Assembly (NCBI GenBank): GCA_034421135.1
Contig: DAOUKQ010000041.1
Location: 44,680-108,679, forward strand
DNA: 64,000 nucleotides
Origin: Bin125 sp034421135
Lineage (GTDB): Bacteria; Chloroflexota; Dehalococcoidia; Bin125
Direction of reading: 5' to 3'
This document shows positions 16,110-24,474 of the stretch, in pieces; the stretch's first letter is position 1; each line of letters starts with the position of its first letter. Position numbers and translations under genes: made by a program. The notes beneath the pieces were generated by a model. That model was not told the origin of the DNA. It did no database searches and saw only the letters and a program-made list of their open reading frames with translations.

Positions 16110-16448
16110 GTGTCGGTCCTGGAAGCGAGGTTCCCAGTGACGCAAGCCAAACAGATCAGCATGCCGCGATTCCTCGATGCGCCTGAACCGGTCTGGGTCC
16201 GATGCGAAGAGGTGAAGGCAATCGGGCCAATTGAGGTCGGGTGTCTGATCGATGAGGCGGATGGCAAGTCGCGGCTCATCATTACCCAATCACACCACTG
16301 CGACGTGGAGAATGAGCTGGTGCGGGGAGTGAAGGTTGCCACATGGTCCAAAGACTCGTCCGTCTGGTTGGTTGATATTCAGTCGGGCACTTCCTTCGAA
16401 CGCCTGCTGATCTCGGACGAAAACGTCTCGAATGGCCATTCTGTCTGA
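16110..16448 (+). CDS. Unrecognised protein overlapping dcd
   Basis: Up to 112 residues. The start is ambiguous: GTG at 16110, or GTG at 16137, which has GGAAGCGAGG just before it and would give 103 residues. The protein looks beta-rich (VRCEEVKAIGPIEVGCLIDE, then SRLIITQSHHCDVENEL). No family was recognised. Its last 17 bases overlap the start of the dCTP deaminase gene, so the two are likely coupled. The region seems slightly less GC-rich than its neighbours. Confidence 0.6.
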   Translation: MSVLEARFPVTQAKQISMPRFLDAPEPVWVRCEEVKAIGPIEVGCLIDEADGKSRLIITQSHHCDVENELVRGVKVATWSKDSSVWLVDIQSGTSFERLLISDENVSNGHSV

Positions 16449-16986
16449 CCGCGACATCCAGTCGCTGATCCAAACAGGCGACCTCTCGATTACGCCCACT
16501 CCATCGCCGCGAGCGATCTCGCCATCCGCCATCGATCTCACGCTGGCTCAGCGATTCGAAGTGCCTCGAGCGCTCGGCGGCTCCGCCGTGGAGTTGTCGA
16601 TCGACTCCCGCGACTCCCGAGCAGTGATGGAGGCGCTGAATGCGCATGCGGAGCAGTTCACGATCGAGGACGGCGATTCGTTCAGGCTGGAGCCGGGCAT
16701 GTTTGCGCTCGCTTGGACGCAAGAACGAATCGGATTGCCGAACTGGCTCGCTGCTCGCGTCGAAGGACGCAGCACGCTGGCACGCCTTGGATTGTCGATA
16801 CATCAATCGGCGCCGACCGTTCACTCGACGTTTGACGGCGCCCTTCAGCTCGAGTTGTTCAATGCCGGACCGTTCACGATTCAGCTCTATCCGGGCCAGC
16901 GGATCTGCCAGTTGATTCTGGAGACAATGACTACCCCATCAGCGAGCACACTCGAGAGTGTGCATCAGTTTCAGTCCAATGATTGA
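16432..16986 (+). CDS. dcd: dCTP deaminase family protein
   Basis: A 184-residue protein of the dCTP deaminase/dUTPase trimeric beta-barrel family. The family block VEGRSTLARLGLSIH (110-124) contains the conserved Ser114 and Arg118, and LQLELFNAGPF keeps the catalytic glutamate (Glu141). PGQRICQL follows as expected. Dcd converts dCTP to dUTP, feeding dTTP synthesis. The region at 45-75 between the first strand and the core is longer and less conserved than in E. coli Dcd. Because it is coupled to an unknown gene rather than to nucleotide genes, a specialised role is possible, but sequence supports only the deaminase family. Confidence 0.85.
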   Translation: MAILSDRDIQSLIQTGDLSITPTPSPRAISPSAIDLTLAQRFEVPRALGGSAVELSIDSRDSRAVMEALNAHAEQFTIEDGDSFRLEPGMFALAWTQERIGLPNWLAARVEGRSTLARLGLSIHQSAPTVHSTFDGALQLELFNAGPFTIQLYPGQRICQLILETMTTPSASTLESVHQFQSND

Positions 16987-17027
16987 CGTCTGCGTAAGGC
17001 TCAGGCGTTGGTGCGCGCGACAGCGAG

Positions 17028-17072
17028 ATTGCCGCGGCAAGCGCGGCAATGACAGTCCCCTGCATCCGGGGA
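17028..17072. repeat. Two intergenic hairpins
   Basis: The gap between dcd and the next gene contains an 8-bp stem ATTGCCGC/GCGGCAAT (17028-17035 and 17043-17050) and a short TCCCC/GGGGA stem (17056-17060 and 17068-17072). The second begins CAGTCCCC and resembles a shortened form of the 31-bp repeat at 3328. They may act as a terminator after dcd. Confidence 0.55.
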
Positions 17073-17117
17073 GGGCTAATGTGAACGGCCTAGGCTGAGT
17101 CGGGATGGAGGCGCGCG

Positions 17118-17453
17118 ATGACCACCATGCGGCGGCGGCGGCAGTTTAAGGCGGATTTGCTGACGACTCGCGGGTCGCTGCTGACCGAGTGCTTTGCGAT
17201 CATCGATATCGAGACGACGCGCAGTGGCGATGTCCGCGAGCGGAGCTGGCGCGGGAAACTGTCCTCGCTGTCCAATCCCGAGCATTCGCTGGGCGGCGTG
17301 TACGTGTTGCGGCCTCGCGGAGAGGCGGGCGACGGCAGCCGGATCGAAATCGTCGACGGCTTCGAGGAACGGCTGGGCGTGACCTCGGATGAATACAGCT
17401 TTATCGGATCGGGCGATCCGCCCAGCGGCAGGGAGCGCAGGCGTCGGCGCTGA
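17118..17453 (+). CDS. Small basic protein, unrecognised
   Basis: A 111-residue protein with GGAGG 7 bases before its ATG. Both ends are arginine-rich (MRRRRQF and a terminal run RERRRRR); the middle is beta-like (ECFAIIDIETT, then LGGVYVLRPRGE and RIEIVDGFEERLG). The basic ends could bind nucleic acid, but no domain is recognised. It lies 56 bases before proA on the same strand. Confidence 0.6.
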   Translation: MTTMRRRRQFKADLLTTRGSLLTECFAIIDIETTRSGDVRERSWRGKLSSLSNPEHSLGGVYVLRPRGEAGDGSRIEIVDGFEERLGVTSDEYSFIGSGDPPSGRERRRRR

Positions 17454-17509
17454 GGCTGCTTGACGATTACGATCATCAATGAGTACTCCAGCGAACAGGA
17501 CCAATCGAC

Positions 17510-18805
17510 ATGGCGACGGCACAGGCGGTGGACGCCTCGGCGGAACTGAGGGAACAGGTTGAAGCGGCCAAGGCCGCATCGCCGTCGTTGGGCTGGGCCA
17601 CTCGCGAACAGAAGGACGCCGTCTTGCATCGCGCTGCTGCGCTGCTGCGCGAACGCTCGGCGGCAATCGTCGCCGAGAACGAAAAAGACGTGGCGGAGGC
17701 CAGCGGTCACCTGAGCGAGGCGATGATCGACCGGCTCAAGCTGACGACCGAGCGGGTCGAGGCGCTGGCCGTGTCGCTGGAGGACCTGGCGCTGCTGGAC
17801 GATCCGGTCGGCGAGACAATTGATGGCGCCACGACCGAATCAGGCCTCGAGATTGAGCGGGTGCGGGTGCCGCTTGGCGTGATCGCCTCGGTCTATGAGT
17901 CGCGACCGAATGTGACGATCGACATTGGGGCGATCTGTCTGAAATCGGGCAATGCCGCCGTTCTTCGCGGCGGGCGCGAGGCGCTGCGTTCCAATCGGCT
18001 CCTGGCCGCGGTCCTGCGCGACGCCCTGGCCGACAACGGGCTGCCCGCCGACGCCGTCCAGTTGGTGCGCAGCAGCGACCGCGCGCTGGTCGGCGAACTG
18101 CTGGCGATGAACGACCTGATCGACCTGATGGTTCCGCGCGGCGGGCAGGCGCTGATCAACCGCGTCCGCCGGGAAGCGTCTATGGCCGTGGTTGCAGGCG
18201 GCGTCGGCATCTGTCACACCTACATCGACGCGGCGGCCGACCTGGAAATGGCATTGAGCGTGGTTGACAACGCCAAGCGCAGGCGCGTGAGTATCTGCAA
18301 CGCGCTTGACGTGATGTTGGTGCACGAAGATGTCGCGCCGCAGTTCCTCTCGGAGTTGGGACGGCGCTGGGCCGCCGACGGTCCCGCCGCCGTCGAGCTT
18401 CGCGCCGACCGGCGAGCAGCCGCGTGGCTGGCCGACACGCCCGCACACGTCGTTCCCGCCGGCGACGAGGACTTCGACACCGAGTTCTTGTCCCTGACCG
18501 CCGCGGTCGGAGTAGTTGACGACGCCGACGCAGCGTTGAGGCACATCGCCGAGCACGGCAGCGGACACTCGGAGGCGGTGATTACGTCGGATGAGGCGTT
18601 GGGAAGCCGATTCCTGCGCGAGGTCGATGCGGCGGCGGTGTACGTCAACGCGTCGACGCAGTTCACTGACGGCGGGCAATTTGGACTGGGCGCAGAGGTG
18701 GGGATTTCGACCGGCAAACTGCACGCTCGCGGACCGATGGGTCTGCGCGAGCTGACCTCGTACAAGTGGGTCATCCGCGGCGACGGACACATTCGCCCCG
18801 TCTGA
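17510..18805 (+). CDS. proA: Glutamate-5-semialdehyde dehydrogenase (gamma-glutamyl phosphate reductase)
   Basis: A 431-residue member of the aldehyde dehydrogenase superfamily with ProA signatures: PLGVIASVYESRPNVT at about 121-136, LKSGNAAVLRGGREA, and the catalytic cysteine in GGVGICHTYID (Cys235). It reduces gamma-glutamyl phosphate with NADPH to glutamate semialdehyde in proline synthesis. Length is normal for the family. No proB is adjacent, so glutamate 5-kinase must be encoded elsewhere. Confidence 0.95.
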   Translation: MATAQAVDASAELREQVEAAKAASPSLGWATREQKDAVLHRAAALLRERSAAIVAENEKDVAEASGHLSEAMIDRLKLTTERVEALAVSLEDLALLDDPVGETIDGATTESGLEIERVRVPLGVIASVYESRPNVTIDIGAICLKSGNAAVLRGGREALRSNRLLAAVLRDALADNGLPADAVQLVRSSDRALVGELLAMNDLIDLMVPRGGQALINRVRREASMAVVAGGVGICHTYIDAAADLEMALSVVDNAKRRRVSICNALDVMLVHEDVAPQFLSELGRRWAADGPAAVELRADRRAAAWLADTPAHVVPAGDEDFDTEFLSLTAAVGVVDDADAALRHIAEHGSGHSEAVITSDEALGSRFLREVDAAAVYVNASTQFTDGGQFGLGAEVGISTGKLHARGPMGLRELTSYKWVIRGDGHIRPV

Positions 18806-18854
18806 CATCCTGTCTGAAGTTCTGTCTGAACCGTGAGCGTAGAGAGAGCGAACG

Positions 18855-19844
18855 ATGCCCGAGAGACCCGCACCCACACGCGCCGGCGCAGCGATGCGAC
18901 AGGCCGCCGCCGGGTTTGTCGACAGCCTGGACGCCGAACGGCGGGCGAAGGCGATCTACGACTACATGGATGGCGAGCGCATCTTCTGGTACTACCCGCC
19001 GACCAATCGTCACGGTCTGCCGCTGCGCGACATGTCGGAAGATCAGCGGGACCTGGCTCTGCGCCTGATGCAGGCCGGGCTGAGCGAACGCGCGTATGAG
19101 CAAGCGGTCGGCATCATCGACCTGGAGGTCATCCTGGGCGAGATCGAGCGCGCAGCGGGTCGAACGGCGTTCAAGCGGGACCCGGAGCTCTACTACTGGA
19201 CGATCTTCGGCGATCCGGCCGGCGACGAACTGCCCTGGGGCTGGCGCGTTGAGGGGCATCACATCTCGCTGAACTTTTCCCTGTGGGGCGATGGTCTGCT
19301 CTCCCTGACGCCCTTGTTCTTCGGTACGAATCCGGCCGAGGTCCGGGACGGACCGCAGGCCGGACTGCGCATCCTGGACAGGCGCGAGGATCTGGCCTTC
19401 GACCTGATGGCTTCGCTCGACGCGGAGCAAACCGAGCGCGCCGTGATCTATCCGGAGGCTCCCTGGGACATCCTCACCTTCAATGCGTCGCGCGCAGTGA
19501 TGCCGGCCTACGAAGGATTGCCCGCCTCGGAGATGGATGACGACCAGCGCGCCGTGCTGGACCGGCTGATCGACACCTACGTCGATCAGGCGCCGACCGA
19601 CCTGGCGCACGACCGTCGCGCGCGCATCGCCGCTACCGGTTGCGAGGGTATGCACGTTGCCTGGGCCGGACCCGTCCGCAAGGGCGAGCCGCATTACTAT
19701 CGAATCCACGGCGGCAACTTCCTGGTCGAGTTCGACAATCGCCAGAATGGCGCCAACCACATCCATTCGGTCTGGCGCGATGTCGAGAACGACTTCGCCA
19801 ACGATGTTCTGGGCGACCATCTGATCCTCTACCACGTGCTCTGA
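18855..19844 (+). CDS. DUF3500 family protein
   Basis: A 329-residue protein with DUF3500 features: AIYDYMDGERIFWYYPP near 36-52, the LMQAGLSERAYE helix, and the core YYWTIFGDPAGDELPWGWRVEGHHISLN near 113-140, followed by FFGTNPAEVRDGPQAG. No signal peptide is visible. The function is unknown. The conserved His pair and the GNFLVEFDNRQNGANHIHSVWRD segment late in the protein could form a metal or substrate site, but that is inference. It starts a four-gene rightward run with two small acidic proteins and a HAD phosphatase. Confidence 0.85.
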   Translation: MPERPAPTRAGAAMRQAAAGFVDSLDAERRAKAIYDYMDGERIFWYYPPTNRHGLPLRDMSEDQRDLALRLMQAGLSERAYEQAVGIIDLEVILGEIERAAGRTAFKRDPELYYWTIFGDPAGDELPWGWRVEGHHISLNFSLWGDGLLSLTPLFFGTNPAEVRDGPQAGLRILDRREDLAFDLMASLDAEQTERAVIYPEAPWDILTFNASRAVMPAYEGLPASEMDDDQRAVLDRLIDTYVDQAPTDLAHDRRARIAATGCEGMHVAWAGPVRKGEPHYYRIHGGNFLVEFDNRQNGANHIHSVWRDVENDFANDVLGDHLILYHVL

Positions 19845-19873
19845 GAGTCCCGAGAGAGCGAGGCGCCGAGCCG

Positions 19874-20164
19874 ATGTTTCACTACGAACGCGAAAGCCGG
19901 ACGGCGCACTCGGAGTGCTTCGTGATTGAGAACGAAGCCGGGTCGCGCGGTCGTTGCGATCTGCACTTCGCGCCCCCGCTGGTCTATGCCACGCTGTGCA
20001 TACCGGAGTCGTGGACGGAAGAAGATATCCAGGATGTGATCGCCGACATCGACGACCGCTGGGCGCTGACCGCTGATCCGTTGCGCGACGATCTGATCGT
20101 CACCGTCTGGCGCGGTCAGGAAGTGGGCGTGTATTCACAGGAGGATGGAGACGCCGATGACTAA
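19874..20164 (+). CDS. Small acidic protein, unrecognised
   Basis: A 96-residue protein from the ATG at 19874, 29 bases after the DUF3500 gene. It is beta-rich at the start (FHYERESRTAHSECFVIENE) and ends in an acidic tail (SQEDGDADD). No family was recognised. It overlaps the next gene by 8 bases, so both are expressed as part of the DUF3500 run. Confidence 0.65.
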   Translation: MFHYERESRTAHSECFVIENEAGSRGRCDLHFAPPLVYATLCIPESWTEEDIQDVIADIDDRWALTADPLRDDLIVTVWRGQEVGVYSQEDGDADD

Positions 20165-20600
20165 CGAAGCGCTCGAGCTTGAGGAAGCACGGGAAGACGC
20201 CGACGCAACCGACGCGTTGCAGATGCTATTCGACGGACACGTCGATGTGCTGCTGCCGCCGGAGGAGATCGAGGAGTTCCACGACTTCATTCGCGAAGAG
20301 GCGCTGATGCGCCGGCGGTTCGCCGTCTCGTTCCGGCTCGAGTGCCGCTGTCTCGCCTGGATCGGCTATTCGCTGGCCAACATCGTGACGCACGAGGACG
20401 GCATCGAATTCAAAGCCAACCCGATGCAGACGTATGTGCCCGACCACGAGCCCGAGGTCGAGCACCCCGAGGGAGCGACCGAGGATCCGCCCGAGCAGTT
20501 CCTCGATTGGCCGATCTGGCCGCTCGAGATTTACCAGGACGAGCTTGAAGATGAGTTTGATGACGAGGAAGCGATGTACGAGGCGGAGGATGGGGCGTGA
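20157..20600 (+). CDS. Acidic protein, unrecognised
   Basis: A 147-residue protein starting at ATG 20157. An ATG 12 bases upstream is directly abutted by AGGAGG and so is a poorer start. The protein is strongly acidic, with an alternating Glu/Asp C-terminal tail (DELEDEFDDEEAMYEAEDGA) and a central RFAVSFRLECRCLAWIGYSL stretch that could be a buried beta-hairpin. No family was recognised. It shares GTGA with the HAD gene. Confidence 0.65.
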   Translation: MTNEALELEEAREDADATDALQMLFDGHVDVLLPPEEIEEFHDFIREEALMRRRFAVSFRLECRCLAWIGYSLANIVTHEDGIEFKANPMQTYVPDHEPEVEHPEGATEDPPEQFLDWPIWPLEIYQDELEDEFDDEEAMYEAEDGA

Positions 20601-21340
20601 CGAGCAGCAGGCAGAATGGCAACGAAACTGGTCGCTTCGCGGCGGTGTTCTTCGACCTCGACGGGACCCTGGTCAGCGAGCGGACCGGCGTGCGCGAGGC
20701 GCGTACCGCAGTCGGAGCGCGGCTGATTGAGCTGGGCTTGTATCGCAAGCCCGCCTCGGCGTTCGCCGACACCATCGAGATCGTGATCGGCGGGATCATG
20801 GAAGACAACGACTGGCAATGGCCGCTCTGGTTGCATGCCGAGGAGTGGATGAAGCGCAGTTTGGCGGTCGAGGAAATCACCGTTGGCGAGGACGAGTTCG
20901 CGGAGTTGAACCGCGTCTACCGCGATGAACGCAGCGATCGCGCCGAGGCGATCGACGGCTGGCCGGCGGCGCTCTCCGCAGCTCGGAGCCATGGTCCGAT
21001 TGGCCTGATCACCAACTTCAACGACGGACTGATGCAGCGCGAGAAGATTCGCGGCGCCGGGCTTGAAGGCCAGTTCGACGGCGTGTACATCTCCGGCGAA
21101 GTCGGCGTGTGGAAACCCGAGCCGGGTATCTTCGAGCACGCCGCTCGAGATCTCGGCGTGGAGCCGGGGGACTGCGTTCACATCGGCAACTCGGTCATTT
21201 CGGATGTCGAGGGCGCCCTCGCAGCCGGCATGGCGGCGGTGCTGGTCGAGGAAGACGATCGGCCGCGGCCGCCAGGTCTGAATGGCGAAGTGGTCTGGTG
21301 TGAGGACCTGGTTGGAGTTGCCGATTGGCTCGAGGGCTGA
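20597..21340 (+). CDS. HAD-superfamily hydrolase
   Basis: A 247-residue HAD phosphatase-like protein. Motif I is FFDLDGTLV with nucleophile Asp20 and acid/base Asp22; motif II is the Thr-Asn of LITNFNDG; motif III Lys is in GVWKPEPGIF; motif IV is HIGNSVISDVEGA. The cap domain is helical and inserted after motif I (subclass I). The GTG start overlaps the preceding stop (GTGA). The substrate is unknown; such enzymes dephosphorylate small phosphometabolites. Motif IV has Asn-Ser where many family members have Gly-Asp, but the following Asp is retained. Confidence 0.9.
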   Translation: MTSSRQNGNETGRFAAVFFDLDGTLVSERTGVREARTAVGARLIELGLYRKPASAFADTIEIVIGGIMEDNDWQWPLWLHAEEWMKRSLAVEEITVGEDEFAELNRVYRDERSDRAEAIDGWPAALSAARSHGPIGLITNFNDGLMQREKIRGAGLEGQFDGVYISGEVGVWKPEPGIFEHAARDLGVEPGDCVHIGNSVISDVEGALAAGMAAVLVEEDDRPRPPGLNGEVVWCEDLVGVADWLEG

Positions 21341-21343
21341 GGG

Positions 21344-21664
21344 ATGCGCCGGCGACCCAGGCCGCGCTCGCTCGATATCAGCGACGATTCGCAAGCGAAA
21401 CTGGCCGATCGGGGGCTTGAGTTTGCAGACGCCCAGTTCTCGTTTGCCCACCGCCCTGCATTGCACTGGCAACCATCTCAGGAGCGCCCTCTTGAAGAGG
21501 GGCCGGGCACGCGGCCAGGGCGCTGGGTCATGATCGGACGAGGAGTAGACGGGGACATTGTCACGTTTGTGCTGGAAGCGCCGGATGCCGGCGGGGTGTC
21601 AAAAGTCGTGACCGGCTGGACTGCCACCAGAGACGAGATAGAACTGTACAATCAACAGGCATGA
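21344..21664 (+). CDS. BrnT-like toxin of a type II toxin-antitoxin pair
   Basis: A 106-residue protein with a BrnT-like outline: LDISDDSQAKLADRGLEFADA corresponds to the N-terminal strand and helix, GRWVMIGRGVDGDIVTFVLEA to the central hairpin, and VVTGWTATRDEIELYNQQ to the final strand and helix where BrnT has a conserved Ala-Arg-x-Ala-Thr-x-x-E region. BrnT is a RelE-fold ribonuclease. Similarity is modest, so the call rests on pattern plus gene order. It starts 4 bases after the HAD gene and overlaps the next gene by ATGA. Confidence 0.6.
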   Translation: MRRRPRPRSLDISDDSQAKLADRGLEFADAQFSFAHRPALHWQPSQERPLEEGPGTRPGRWVMIGRGVDGDIVTFVLEAPDAGGVSKVVTGWTATRDEIELYNQQA

Positions 21665-21879
21665 ACGCAGAATCGACATCCAGACATCAGGAGTGGTTGG
21701 AATCGCTTGAGCCGCGTGTTCGCGCAGAGGTTGAAGCTGAGATTGCCTACTACAAGCCGAATGGGGTTTGGCAGTTCGAAGAAGTAGATGACGACGAAGG
21801 TGATTGGGTGCCGCAGGCTGAACCTGACACCGCCGCGCAAGCAGAATCCGATTCGGACGTTGTTGCGGCGGCGGACTAG
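21661..21879 (+). CDS. Putative antitoxin partner of the BrnT-like gene
   Basis: A 72-residue acidic protein coupled to the BrnT-like gene by ATGA. Residues 8-30 form a charged helix (EWLESLEPRVRAEVEAEIAYY) and the C-terminal half is Asp/Glu-rich. It does not look like BrnA, which has a ribbon-helix-helix domain, so the antitoxin type may be new or the pair may not be a true module. The role is inferred from position only. Confidence 0.45.
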   Translation: MNAESTSRHQEWLESLEPRVRAEVEAEIAYYKPNGVWQFEEVDDDEGDWVPQAEPDTAAQAESDSDVVAAAD

Positions 21880-21896
21880 TGCCGGTTGGGGATTGA

Positions 21897-22865
21897 CTAC
21901 TTCCGGGAGATCGCGCGCTTGGCTGCTGCGACGACCGATTCTGCGGTGAGCCCGTACTCCTGGAGCAGCGACTGCCAGGGGCCCGACTGACCGAATCGAT
22001 CCTCGATCCCGACCTGTTCCATCGGCACGGGACAATGCCGGGCCAGCGTTCGCGCGACCGCCGATCCCAGGCCTCCGATGACGTTGTGCTCCTCGGCGCA
22101 GACGATGGCGCCCGTCTGTTCAGCCGACAGAATGATCGCCTCATCGTCGAGCGGTTTCAACGTGGCCATGTTCAGCACCCGAGCTGATACTCCTGCTTCG
22201 GCGAGCGCGTCGGCGGCGCGGAGCGTCGGCTCGACCATCAGGCCGCAGGCGATCAAGGTGACATCGCTGCCGTCGCGGAGTTGATCGGCCTTGCCCAGCT
22301 CGAACGAGGCGCCGTCGGTGTAGACGACCGGCAGCTTGGGCCGGCCGAGGCGGATGTACCACGGTTCCTCATTTTCGGCGGCACTGCGGATCATCGCGTC
22401 CGCCTCGACGGCGTCGCTGGGTACGACCACGTTCATTCCGGGCAGTGACGTCATCAGCGCGAGATCCTCAATCGCCTGGGCCGACGCGCCGTCCTCGCCG
22501 ACGGAGACGCCGCCGTGCGAGGCGATCAGCTTGACGTTCATCCGCTGCTGGGCGATCTGCACCCGGATCTGGTCGAAGCAGTGTCCCGGCATGAACACCG
22601 CGAAGGAGGCGGCGTACACCGTCTTGCCGGTCGACGCCAGTCCGGCGGCGATGCTGATCATGTTCTGCTCGGCCGCGCCGACCGTGAACCAGCGGTCGGG
22701 GTGCGAGGCAGCCAGCTTGTTGCCGCCGGTCGAGGCGGACAGATCCGCGTCGAGGGCGACGATGTCGTAACCGGCATCGGCCAGCTTGACCAGCGCCGGG
22801 CCGTAGGCTTCCCGCGTCGCGGCGGGTGGAGGCGTTGGCAGGGCGGCGGCTCTGGCAGTGGTCAT
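21897..22865 (-). CDS. Transketolase, C-terminal subunit (split enzyme)
   Basis: A 322-residue protein covering the pyrimidine-binding and C-terminal domains of transketolase. It contains the conserved glutamate block GAAEQNMISIAAGLAS that activates thiamine diphosphate, the ASFAVFMPGHCFDQIR segment and SHGGVSVGEDGASAQ. It starts at the ATG at 22865, overlapping the stop of the N-terminal subunit gene (ATGA). Split transketolases are common in archaea and several bacterial phyla. Together the subunits move two-carbon units between sugar phosphates. The gene converges on the small-protein pair at 21.3-21.9 kb. Confidence 0.92.
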   Translation of the reverse strand: MTTARAAALPTPPPAATREAYGPALVKLADAGYDIVALDADLSASTGGNKLAASHPDRWFTVGAAEQNMISIAAGLASTGKTVYAASFAVFMPGHCFDQIRVQIAQQRMNVKLIASHGGVSVGEDGASAQAIEDLALMTSLPGMNVVVPSDAVEADAMIRSAAENEEPWYIRLGRPKLPVVYTDGASFELGKADQLRDGSDVTLIACGLMVEPTLRAADALAEAGVSARVLNMATLKPLDDEAIILSAEQTGAIVCAEEHNVIGGLGSAVARTLARHCPVPMEQVGIEDRFGQSGPWQSLLQEYGLTAESVVAAAKRAISRK

Positions 22866-23722
22866 GACAGGCCTCCGTCGATCTCTTCGAGCGCCTGGGC
22901 GAGTTGTGCGTCCGAGGGTCCCTTGCCGTGCCAGCCGGCGGGGTTCTCGGCCATGAAGGAGACGCCGCGTCCCTTGACGGTCTCGCAGATCACGACCTGC
23001 GGCGCGTCGGTGCGGGCGCGGGCCCTGAGTAGGGCGTCGCGGACGGCTTCGACGTCGTGGCCGTCGACGTGCTGGACGCCCCAGCCGAACGCAGCCCACT
23101 TGTCGCCGACCGGGTCAATGCGCATGATCTCGTCGCCGGGTCCGTCGTTCTGGAAATGGTTGCGGTCGACGATTGCGGTGATGCGGTGCAGGCCGAAATG
23201 CGAGGCGGACATGATCGCCTCCCAGTTCTGTCCCTCGTTGAGTTCGCCGTCGCCGACCACGACGAAGATCTGTCCTTCGTCCTCGGGCAGTCCATCGAGC
23301 TGATGTCCTAGCGCGATTCCGACCGCGAAGGACAGGCCCATACCCAGCGCGCCGCCGGACATCTCGACGCCCGGAGGCTTGTTGCGAACGACGTGGCCTT
23401 GCAACTCGGTGCCCAGCGAGCGGAACGTGGGGATGAGATCCGCGTTGAAGTAACCCGCTTCGGCGAGGGTCGCGTAGACGACCGGCGTTGCGTGACCCTT
23501 GCTGAGGATGACGCGGTCGCGGCGCGCCCAGTGTGGGTCGGCCGGGTCGTGCCGGGCGACGCCGCCGAAATAGAGCGCGACGAAGATCTCGGTCGCCGAT
23601 AGCGAGCCGCCCGGATGTCCCGATTGCGCGGCGTGCGTCATCTCGACGATGTGTCGGCGAATGCGCTTGCAGGTGTCAAGCAGCGTCGCTGTGTCGGCTG
23701 TCGTCGCGGTCGAAGTGGTCAT
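22862..23722 (-). CDS. Transketolase, N-terminal subunit (split enzyme)
   Basis: A 286-residue protein carrying the thiamine-diphosphate domain of transketolase. The cofactor motif GDGELNEGQNWEAIM continues to DRNHFQNDGP, as expected for GDG-x(n)-N. HAAQSGHPGGSLSATEIFVALYFGG near the N-terminus holds the conserved active-site His, and SKGHATPVVYATLAEAGYF follows. It is translationally coupled to the C-terminal subunit downstream. Confidence 0.92.
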   Translation of the reverse strand: MTTSTATTADTATLLDTCKRIRRHIVEMTHAAQSGHPGGSLSATEIFVALYFGGVARHDPADPHWARRDRVILSKGHATPVVYATLAEAGYFNADLIPTFRSLGTELQGHVVRNKPPGVEMSGGALGMGLSFAVGIALGHQLDGLPEDEGQIFVVVGDGELNEGQNWEAIMSASHFGLHRITAIVDRNHFQNDGPGDEIMRIDPVGDKWAAFGWGVQHVDGHDVEAVRDALLRARARTDAPQVVICETVKGRGVSFMAENPAGWHGKGPSDAQLAQALEEIDGGLS

Positions 23723-23850
23723 GTTGCCAGAAATCTCGCTGCTCCATAGACGTTCGTCGAACGCAAGCCAATGCTAATGCGGGATGCTGATTGCAGATAG
23801 CGAGCGCCGTGAAACGCTGTGGAGCGATTGCCCCGGGGAGCGTGAAGCAT

Positions 23851-24423
23851 ATGAGACTGTTCATTGAGGCGGCCTTGAACGAGTCGGCGCTCGACGCGGC
23901 CTGGCTGGCGGGCCGCAATCTGTCGCAGACCGAATCGTTTCCGGAGCACCGCGTGCGGTGGGTGAGGCGCGACGCGATTCATCTCACGCTGCGCTTTCTC
24001 GGTGAGATTGAAGAGGACCGAGTACCCGAGATTGTTGAGGCCCTGGGCGGGTTTGAAGGATCGGGCCGCTTCGAGCTGAGGCTCGATCGGATCGGCTGTT
24101 TCGGTGGACGCCGGCCGCGCGTGATCTGGGTCGGTGTCGCGCCGGGCGAGGGCCTCGATCGACTGTCGGCGTTGCGCGACGAACTCGACGCGGCGCTCGG
24201 CGCAGCGGGGGTTGAACTCGAGCGAGACGTGTTCCGTCCCCACCTGACCCTTGGGCGTGTACGTCGCCAGGCGTCGCGGGCTGATCTTGCGCAGATTGTT
24301 AAATCGGTGGATCTGGCCGACGCGCCGGACATCGATGCGGTGGTGGAGCGGGTTGCGTTGGTCCACTCGACCCTGTTGACGGATGGTCCGCGCTACCGCC
24401 GGTTGGCGTATGTGGACCTGTAA
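23851..24423 (+). CDS. thpR: RNA 2',3'-cyclic phosphodiesterase
   Basis: A 190-residue 2H phosphoesterase with both catalytic HxTx motifs: HLTL at 44-47 and HLTL at 131-134, spaced as in ThpR/LigT. The ATG at 23851 begins the family strand MRLFIEAALNE; an in-frame start 60 bases earlier would add unconserved residues. The enzyme opens 2',3'-cyclic phosphates on RNA ends and may act in tRNA end processing. It diverges from the transketolase operon. Confidence 0.92.
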   Translation: MRLFIEAALNESALDAAWLAGRNLSQTESFPEHRVRWVRRDAIHLTLRFLGEIEEDRVPEIVEALGGFEGSGRFELRLDRIGCFGGRRPRVIWVGVAPGEGLDRLSALRDELDAALGAAGVELERDVFRPHLTLGRVRRQASRADLAQIVKSVDLADAPDIDAVVERVALVHSTLLTDGPRYRRLAYVDL

Positions 24424-24474
24424 CATTCGGATGTACGACCGAACATCCGGCGGCGAATTCGAGGGAGTTCAGCG

